Source: Paenibacillus sp. PK3_47 | GTDB lineage: Bacteria; Bacillota; Bacilli; Paenibacillales; Paenibacillaceae | Direction of reading: 5' to 3' | Assembly (NCBI RefSeq): GCF_023520895.1 | Contig: NZ_CP026029.1 | Coordinates: 1,426,001 to 1,490,000 of the forward strand | Length of the DNA: 64,000 nucleotides | Shown: piece after piece, positions 59,731-64,000 of the stretch | Numbering within the stretch: position 1 is the first letter of the stretch | How the letters are laid out: every line of letters begins with the position of its first letter | Program-made: the position numbers and the translations under genes | The notes under the pieces: model-generated | What the model saw: the letters and a program-made list of their open reading frames with translations, nothing else | Told to the model about the DNA's origin: nothing | Database searches by the model: none

Positions 59731-60507
59731 CTACTTTCTGTTCATCAAATTATAGGTAAGCTTGTCCGCAAGCCGCGGAAAAAGGCCGTAAAGCCGGATG
59801 CCAAGGGCTGCAAAGCCCGGAAGATCCACTTCCTCCCTGCCCTTCTCCATCAGCTTAACAATCTTTCCGGACACATGCTCCGGCGTCATCATCATTCTGG
59901 CTACGCTTTTCTCGTACTTGCCGGAAGGGTCTGCCGTTTTGAAGAAGTCAGTGGCAATCGGTCCCGGATTCACTGCCGAAACCACGATTCCGCTCTTCCT
60001 CAGCTCCTGGCGGAGCGCATTCGTAAAGCCGAGCACTGCATGCTTGGTAGCTGTGTATGAAACCGAACGTGCGGTGCCGATCTTGCCGGCCATGGAGGCT
60101 ACGTTGACAATCTGGCCGCTTCCCCGTTCCAACATATTCGGGACAACCGCTTTGGTGCAGCGGACTATCCCCATATAGTTGACGTCCATCATGTCAGCGA
60201 ATTCTCCGGTTTCCATGTCTGTAAAGGACGTAAATTTCCCGTACCCCGCATTGTTGAGCAGAATATCGATTCTTCCGTACACCTTGAGTATTTCGGCAAA
60301 AGTATGCTTAACCTCCGCTTCACTGGTGACATCACAGGTATACAGTCCAAAGACGCCCGGGATACCGGCCGCCGTCGGCTTGAGCTTCTCCTCCGAGCGG
60401 GCAAGCAGGACAGGCACTGCGCCTCTCTTGCTTAACATTTGCGCCGTAAGCGCTCCAATCCCGCTTGAAGCTCCTGTAATAACTACAATCTTGTCCTTAA
60501 GTAGCAT
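59731..60507 (-). CDS. Short-chain dehydrogenase/reductase
   Basis: 258 residues. Cofactor loop VVITGASSGIGALTAQ, NNAGYGKF, catalytic Ser in VASMAGKIG and YxxxK as SYTATKHAVLGF. Pattern PGPIATDFF follows. This is the classical DltE/YqjQ-type group. Substrate unknown. It lies 30 bp after cheX and may be co-transcribed with it, though no functional link is evident. Confidence 0.9.
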   Translation of the reverse strand: MLLKDKIVVITGASSGIGALTAQMLSKRGAVPVLLARSEEKLKPTAAGIPGVFGLYTCDVTSEAEVKHTFAEILKVYGRIDILLNNAGYGKFTSFTDMETGEFADMMDVNYMGIVRCTKAVVPNMLERGSGQIVNVASMAGKIGTARSVSYTATKHAVLGFTNALRQELRKSGIVVSAVNPGPIATDFFKTADPSGKYEKSVARMMMTPEHVSGKIVKLMEKGREEVDLPGFAALGIRLYGLFPRLADKLTYNLMNRK

Positions 60508-60537
60508 GAATGTTCTTCAGCTCCTTGTCCCCTAAGC

Positions 60538-60993
60538 CTAAGAGATCATCACCTGAATATCGAGTTCCCCGATGCCTTCCATCACGAGCGGAATGCTGAG
60601 TGCCTTGCGCGGCAGGGAGGCCATGCTATCCGTTTTTACCAGCTTCGGCGGGGTAATATCCACAGCGACACCCTGATTGGAGAGAATCGTGCTTGCGTTG
60701 CCGCTGATCATGTTGCCGAGCTCGGAAATCGCACTTTGCCCCATCTCGTCCATCTCTGTGATGACATATCCGCCCATCATAGCCGATACCATCCGCAGTG
60801 CTACACTCTCGGCAATCCCAAAAATAATATCACCACTTAATTGACCTGTCATTCCCACTTGAATCCATATATGATCATCGATCAACTCAATATCCTTGAT
60901 ACCCAGATTACCGGTGGATGGCGAGACTTGGATCACCTGCTCAATTACAATTCGTGCAGACTCTAAAAACGGATTAATTACTTCTGCTTTCAT
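60538..60993 (-). CDS. cheX: CheX-like chemotaxis phosphatase
   Basis: 151 residues, CheC/CheX/FliY fold. The phosphatase motif E-x2-N appears in QSAISELGNMISGNA. The second half, SLPRKALSIPLVMEGIGELDIQVMI, is the matching dimer strand region of CheX. CheX removes phosphate from CheY~P and adapts motor output. GGGGGG lies before the ATG. The next gene upstream is divergent (LysR). Confidence 0.87.
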   Translation of the reverse strand: MKAEVINPFLESARIVIEQVIQVSPSTGNLGIKDIELIDDHIWIQVGMTGQLSGDIIFGIAESVALRMVSAMMGGYVITEMDEMGQSAISELGNMISGNASTILSNQGVAVDITPPKLVKTDSMASLPRKALSIPLVMEGIGELDIQVMIS

Positions 60994-61215
60994 TAAAGTG
61001 TTATCCCCCCGCTACCAGGCTTTAGTCATATACCAAAAGTCCTAAGCAATATTGTTTAATTATACTTCATATATCGGTATTATTCACCAAAAATTAATGG
61101 CTTTGTCGAAGGAATTCATAAGATACTTTGGGAAGCAACATTGCTCTGCCCCGTGGAATCTCCTATAATTTAATCAAATGCCGACACCCTGCGTAATATA
61201 TACTTGTATATTCAC

Positions 61216-61251
61216 GCCGGGAACGGCTCCCGTTCCGGCCTGAAATCAGGC
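61216..61251. other. Two adjacent inverted repeats in the cheX-lysR intergenic region
   Basis: GCCGGGAACGG / CCGTTCCGGC (one-base bulge) is followed by GCCTGAAATCAGGC. They lie about 100 nt before the LysR start. They may be regulator sites or leader hairpins. The rest of the 61020-61349 gap shows no gene. Confidence 0.4.
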
Positions 61252-61349
61252 GGAATAACGGCTTGGCGGTTCTGGAAACAGTCATGATTCTTGTCATTTA
61301 TGCAACACACGGCGGCACCATTCGGTAGGCCAAAAGGGGGGCAAACGCT

Positions 61350-62252
61350 ATGAATATCAGCCAGCTGGAGACACTGATTACGATCTCCAAAACGATGAGC
61401 TTCCGGAAGGCAGGCGAACTGCTTAATCTGACCCAGCCTGCAGTTTCAGCACAAATTAAAAGCCTGGAGGAAGAGTTCAAAACACAGCTCGTGGACCGGA
61501 ACCAGCCTGTTACCCTGACGGACAGAGGCAAGGTATTTCTCACCCATGCCGAGCAGATTGTGAGCATTGTCGAAGAGCTTAAGCAGCGCCTTGCGGATCT
61601 CGAGGAGAATCCCCAGGGGCATATTATTCTCGGTACGACAACCTCAATCGCCATTCAGATTCTGCCGCGCATTCTGTCTTATTTCCAGGACCAGTTCCCG
61701 CATATCAAAACTTCGATTTCCTCCATGTCCTCATCGCAGATCTATCAGCAGGTGGAAAACGGGCTGGTCGATGTCGGCATCGGCTACCTGATCGGACGGA
61801 ATCCGGGAATGACGACTTCAGTGCTGTATTACGACACCTTTGAACTCGTTGTCTCACCAAGGCATCCGCTGGCCCAGGCCAAAACCGCCGGAATCGAAGC
61901 GCTGGGCAGGACACCGCTGATTCTGCTCTCGCCGGATACTGTCGGGCGTAGATTCGCCGAGGATGTGTTCGCGAAGCACGGCATCCAGCCGCAGGTGATT
62001 ATGGAGCTGACCAGCAGTGAGGAAGTGAAGCGGATGGTCGAGCTTGATCTCGGGGCGGCGATTATTTCCAAACAGTCAGTCACTGCGGAGGTCCGCAGCG
62101 GGACGCTCAAGATTGTACCGATTATAGAGCTGGAGGTCACCCATCCTGTAGGGGTCATCACCAAGTCGGGAAAATATGTGAATTCGGCCATGAGGCAATT
62201 CCTGAGCGATCTCAAAGGAATGCCTGAAACACAATTTATCGGCTCGGAATGA
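61350..62252 (+). CDS. LysR family transcriptional regulator
   Basis: 300 residues, standard length. N-terminal HTH LETLITISKTMSFRKAGELLNLTQPAVSAQIKSLE as the typical LysR pattern, then a periplasmic-binding-protein-like effector domain (GHIILGTTTSIAIQILPRIL, LVDVGIGYLIG, ELVVSPRHPLA). AAGGGGGG precedes the ATG. The members of this branch often control sulphur or nitrogen genes (CysL/YwfK-like). Target not evident. Confidence 0.93.
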   Translation: MNISQLETLITISKTMSFRKAGELLNLTQPAVSAQIKSLEEEFKTQLVDRNQPVTLTDRGKVFLTHAEQIVSIVEELKQRLADLEENPQGHIILGTTTSIAIQILPRILSYFQDQFPHIKTSISSMSSSQIYQQVENGLVDVGIGYLIGRNPGMTTSVLYYDTFELVVSPRHPLAQAKTAGIEALGRTPLILLSPDTVGRRFAEDVFAKHGIQPQVIMELTSSEEVKRMVELDLGAAIISKQSVTAEVRSGTLKIVPIIELEVTHPVGVITKSGKYVNSAMRQFLSDLKGMPETQFIGSE

Positions 62253-62388
62253 GCCCGGCACAGTGAAGCTTGGAGAAGCTTGGAGAAGCCTGCATCATTT
62301 ACCCGGGACCTGAGAATAACCCCATTATGTGGGGCGTATGCTGTGAGTCATGGTTCCGCATACTTTGGCCTAAGGAGATGTTCAATCG

Positions 62389-63201
62389 ATGAAATTTGAC
62401 CTGCATACCCATCATTTCCGCTGTGGCCATGCCGACGGAAACATCAGGGATTATATTGAAGCCGGTATTGCCGCCGGTCTTAACGTTATCGGAATATCTG
62501 ATCACACACCTTATTTTGGAAGCCCTGAAGAACAGGCTTTTCCCAAAATAGCCATGGCCAAGTCCGAGCTTGCCCGTTACGTGGATGAAGTGCTGTCTCT
62601 CAAAAAAGAGTACGAAGGAAAGATTGATGTCCTGTTGGGGATCGAATCCGATTATTTCCCGCAGCATGCCGAACTCTACCGGAAGACCCTTGCCGCCTTT
62701 CCTTTTGATTACATTATCGGTTCTGTGCATAGCGTGGATAATGTCAGTATTTTTAATAAAGGACGCTGGAAGGGGCTGGGTACAAGGGAGAAAGTTGCTG
62801 CCAAAGCAGAGTACTACCGGCTGATCGCCGAGTCCGCCCGCAGCGGCATGTTCCAGATCCTCGGCCATATTGACGCGATGAAGGGCAACTATCCTAAGTT
62901 CTGTGAGATTCCTGCTGCCGCCGAGATTGATGAATGCCTGCGTGTCATCGGTGAATGCGGTACCGCAATCGAAATTAATACCTCCGGGGACACCAAGCTG
63001 TGCGGCGGCTGGTATCCGTCAGATGATATTCTGGAGCGTGCGCTTCATTACGGCGTGGAGGTCACCTTCGGCTCCGATGCGCATAAGCCTTCACGGGTCG
63101 CTGACCAGCATGAAGCGGTTGCCGCCCGTCTCAGGGAAATCGGCTTCACTCACTGGGTCTACTACAAGCAGCGTGAGAAGGTTACCGTTCCGGTCTCGTA
63201 A
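62389..63201 (+). CDS. hisK: Histidinol-phosphatase, PHP type
   Basis: 270 residues. PHP-domain metal ligands are visible: LHTHHFRCGHADG, ISDHTPYFG, GIESDYFP, IGSVHSVDN, LGHIDAMKGNYP and GSDAHKP. This set is that of HisK-type histidinol-phosphatases, the penultimate step of histidine synthesis; homologues may act on other phosphates. AAGGAG lies upstream. Monocistronic, with a strong terminator. Confidence 0.88.
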   Translation: MKFDLHTHHFRCGHADGNIRDYIEAGIAAGLNVIGISDHTPYFGSPEEQAFPKIAMAKSELARYVDEVLSLKKEYEGKIDVLLGIESDYFPQHAELYRKTLAAFPFDYIIGSVHSVDNVSIFNKGRWKGLGTREKVAAKAEYYRLIAESARSGMFQILGHIDAMKGNYPKFCEIPAAAEIDECLRVIGECGTAIEINTSGDTKLCGGWYPSDDILERALHYGVEVTFGSDAHKPSRVADQHEAVAARLREIGFTHWVYYKQREKVTVPVS

Positions 63202-63224
63202 AAAGTACAGGATTGCTAACTCCC

Positions 63225-63290
63225 AAAAAATGCACCGCAGAAACACGGATGGAGAGCTCTCCACTCGCGTGTTGTCTGCGGTGCATTTTG
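63225..63290. terminator. Bidirectional terminator between hisK and the nitroreductase gene
   Basis: AAAATGCACCGCAGA pairs with TCTGCGGTGCATTTT, with an inner ACACG/CGTGT stem. A-tract left and T-tract right serve both convergent genes. Confidence 0.88.
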
Positions 63291-63292
63291 TT

Positions 63293-64000
63293 CTAATCTT
63301 TAAGATTATCGCAGGTAAAGCCCTGCTGCGGAAGAGTCCGGCCGGAATCTCCGTACTGCGGGTTGAGCGCATAAAAATGGGCCACCGTTGCGCTCCAGTC
63401 TCTTTCGGTCAGCCCCACAGTGCCCAGGTATTCACGGAACGCAGTGTTGTACTCCACAATATGCCCTTTTAAATCCGGATGATATCGCTCCTCATGGTAC
63501 ACAGCCTCCAACGGAAGACGCGGCTTCTTCGGCAGCTCCTCATCAGGATATCCGACACATAGGCCGGCAACCGGAAATACATATTCGGGCAGCTGCAGCA
63601 GTTCAATGACCTCTGCAGTATTTCGGCGTATTCCGCCTATCGGGATGATGCCAAGCCCGAGAGATTCCGCAGCAGCGGTCGAATAAGCCAAGGCAATTCC
63701 GGCATCGGTTGCCCCGACGAGCAGGGCATCCACATCACGGGCGGCCTCAAAAGGCTGTCCTTCCAGCTCGCCGGCCAGCTTGGCCCGGTAGAAGTCAAGG
63801 CAGAAGACCAGAAAGACAGGCGCGTCTGCCACATGCTTCTGATTTCCGCTCAGCACAGAAAGCTGCTGCTTCCGCTCTTTATTGGTTACAGCGATAATCG
63901 TCACCTGCTGCCCGTTAACCCACGAAGGCGCCGCCTGGGCCGCCCGGATCATCAGCTGCAGCTTCTCCGGCTCCACAGGCCGCGGGCTGTATTTGCGGTA
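63293..64000 (-). CDS. Nitroreductase family protein (5' end beyond the window)
   Basis: The frame runs through the window end, with YRKYSPRPVEPEKLQLMIRAAQAAPSWVNGQ as the N-terminal flavin-binding pattern. A GTG at 63976 is internal, not a real start. The middle LLVGATDAGIALAYSTAAAESLGLGIIPIGGIR matches the NfrA/nitroreductase group. FMN-dependent reduction of nitro compounds or quinones by NAD(P)H is the family role. The visible part is 235 codons plus stop, so only a few residues are missing. Confidence 0.88.
   Translation of the reverse strand, partial: YRKYSPRPVEPEKLQLMIRAAQAAPSWVNGQQVTIIAVTNKERKQQLSVLSGNQKHVADAPVFLVFCLDFYRAKLAGELEGQPFEAARDVDALLVGATDAGIALAYSTAAAESLGLGIIPIGGIRRNTAEVIELLQLPEYVFPVAGLCVGYPDEELPKKPRLPLEAVYHEERYHPDLKGHIVEYNTAFREYLGTVGLTERDWSATVAHFYALNPQYGDSGRTLPQQGFTCDNLKD

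Noticed and set aside
1..64000. tRNA or rRNA genes
   Set aside because: No cloverleaf-like or rRNA-like stretch was recognised by eye on either strand; a dedicated scan would settle it.

Overview
The window looks like a chromosomal segment of an endospore-forming, motile Gram-positive bacterium of the Paenibacillaceae, most likely Paenibacillus. The evidence is: moderate to high GC; strong GGAGG-type ribosome binding sites; sporulation genes (YhcN-type lipoprotein, Spo0E-like phosphatase, CgeB-like glycosyltransferases, YheC/YheD coat protein, YjcZ-like miniprotein); a lipoteichoic-acid-synthase-like protein; chemotaxis genes; and an EcsAB transporter.

Layout. 0-3 kb: amino-sugar operon rpiR-type regulator, nagB, nagA. 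3-17 kb: a YhcN lipoprotein, a forward glycosyltransferase (GT), then a dense leftward operon with four GTs, a methyltransferase, a second SDR/epimerase and three enzymes for a UDP-linked 6-deoxy-amino sugar (FnlA/CapE-like, RmlD-like, WecB-like), preceded by two CgeB-like GTs. 17-22.7 kb: a Spo0E-like phosphatase, a multi-pass membrane protein with an LtaS-like enzyme, and an ECF sigma factor with its membrane partner. 22.8-23.7 kb: a 52-bp, 16-unit tandem array. 23.9-30 kb: a purine-type deaminase behind a variant purine riboswitch, divergent from a GntR regulator, NCS1 permease, amidase and PxpA-like protein. 30-32.5 kb: a mobile and repeat-rich patch with an intact IS110-type transposase.

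33-46 kb: a second spore-surface block. It holds four short overlapping genes, a 51-bp tandem repeat, a nucleotidyltransferase, three GT2 enzymes (two with basic N-termini), a 1684-residue protein built from about 140 ten-residue repeats, then a YheC/D coat protein and phosphatidylserine decarboxylase. 46-64 kb: mostly housekeeping and regulatory genes: chemoreceptor, gpmA, AraC, a MocR regulator lacking the PLP lysine, a flavin split-barrel protein, aminotransferase, YjcZ-like miniprotein, ecsAB, DEAD-box helicase, SDR, cheX, LysR, PHP phosphatase and a nitroreductase cut by the window end.

How it fits together. The two GT blocks appear to form one spore-surface glycan and appendage system. 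They share a short upstream box, Arg/Lys-rich tails and a Gly-aromatic repeat motif. The most precise regulatory element is the riboswitch at about 25.3 kb: its terminator shares bases with aptamer helix P1, which predicts a ligand-induced ON switch for the deaminase.
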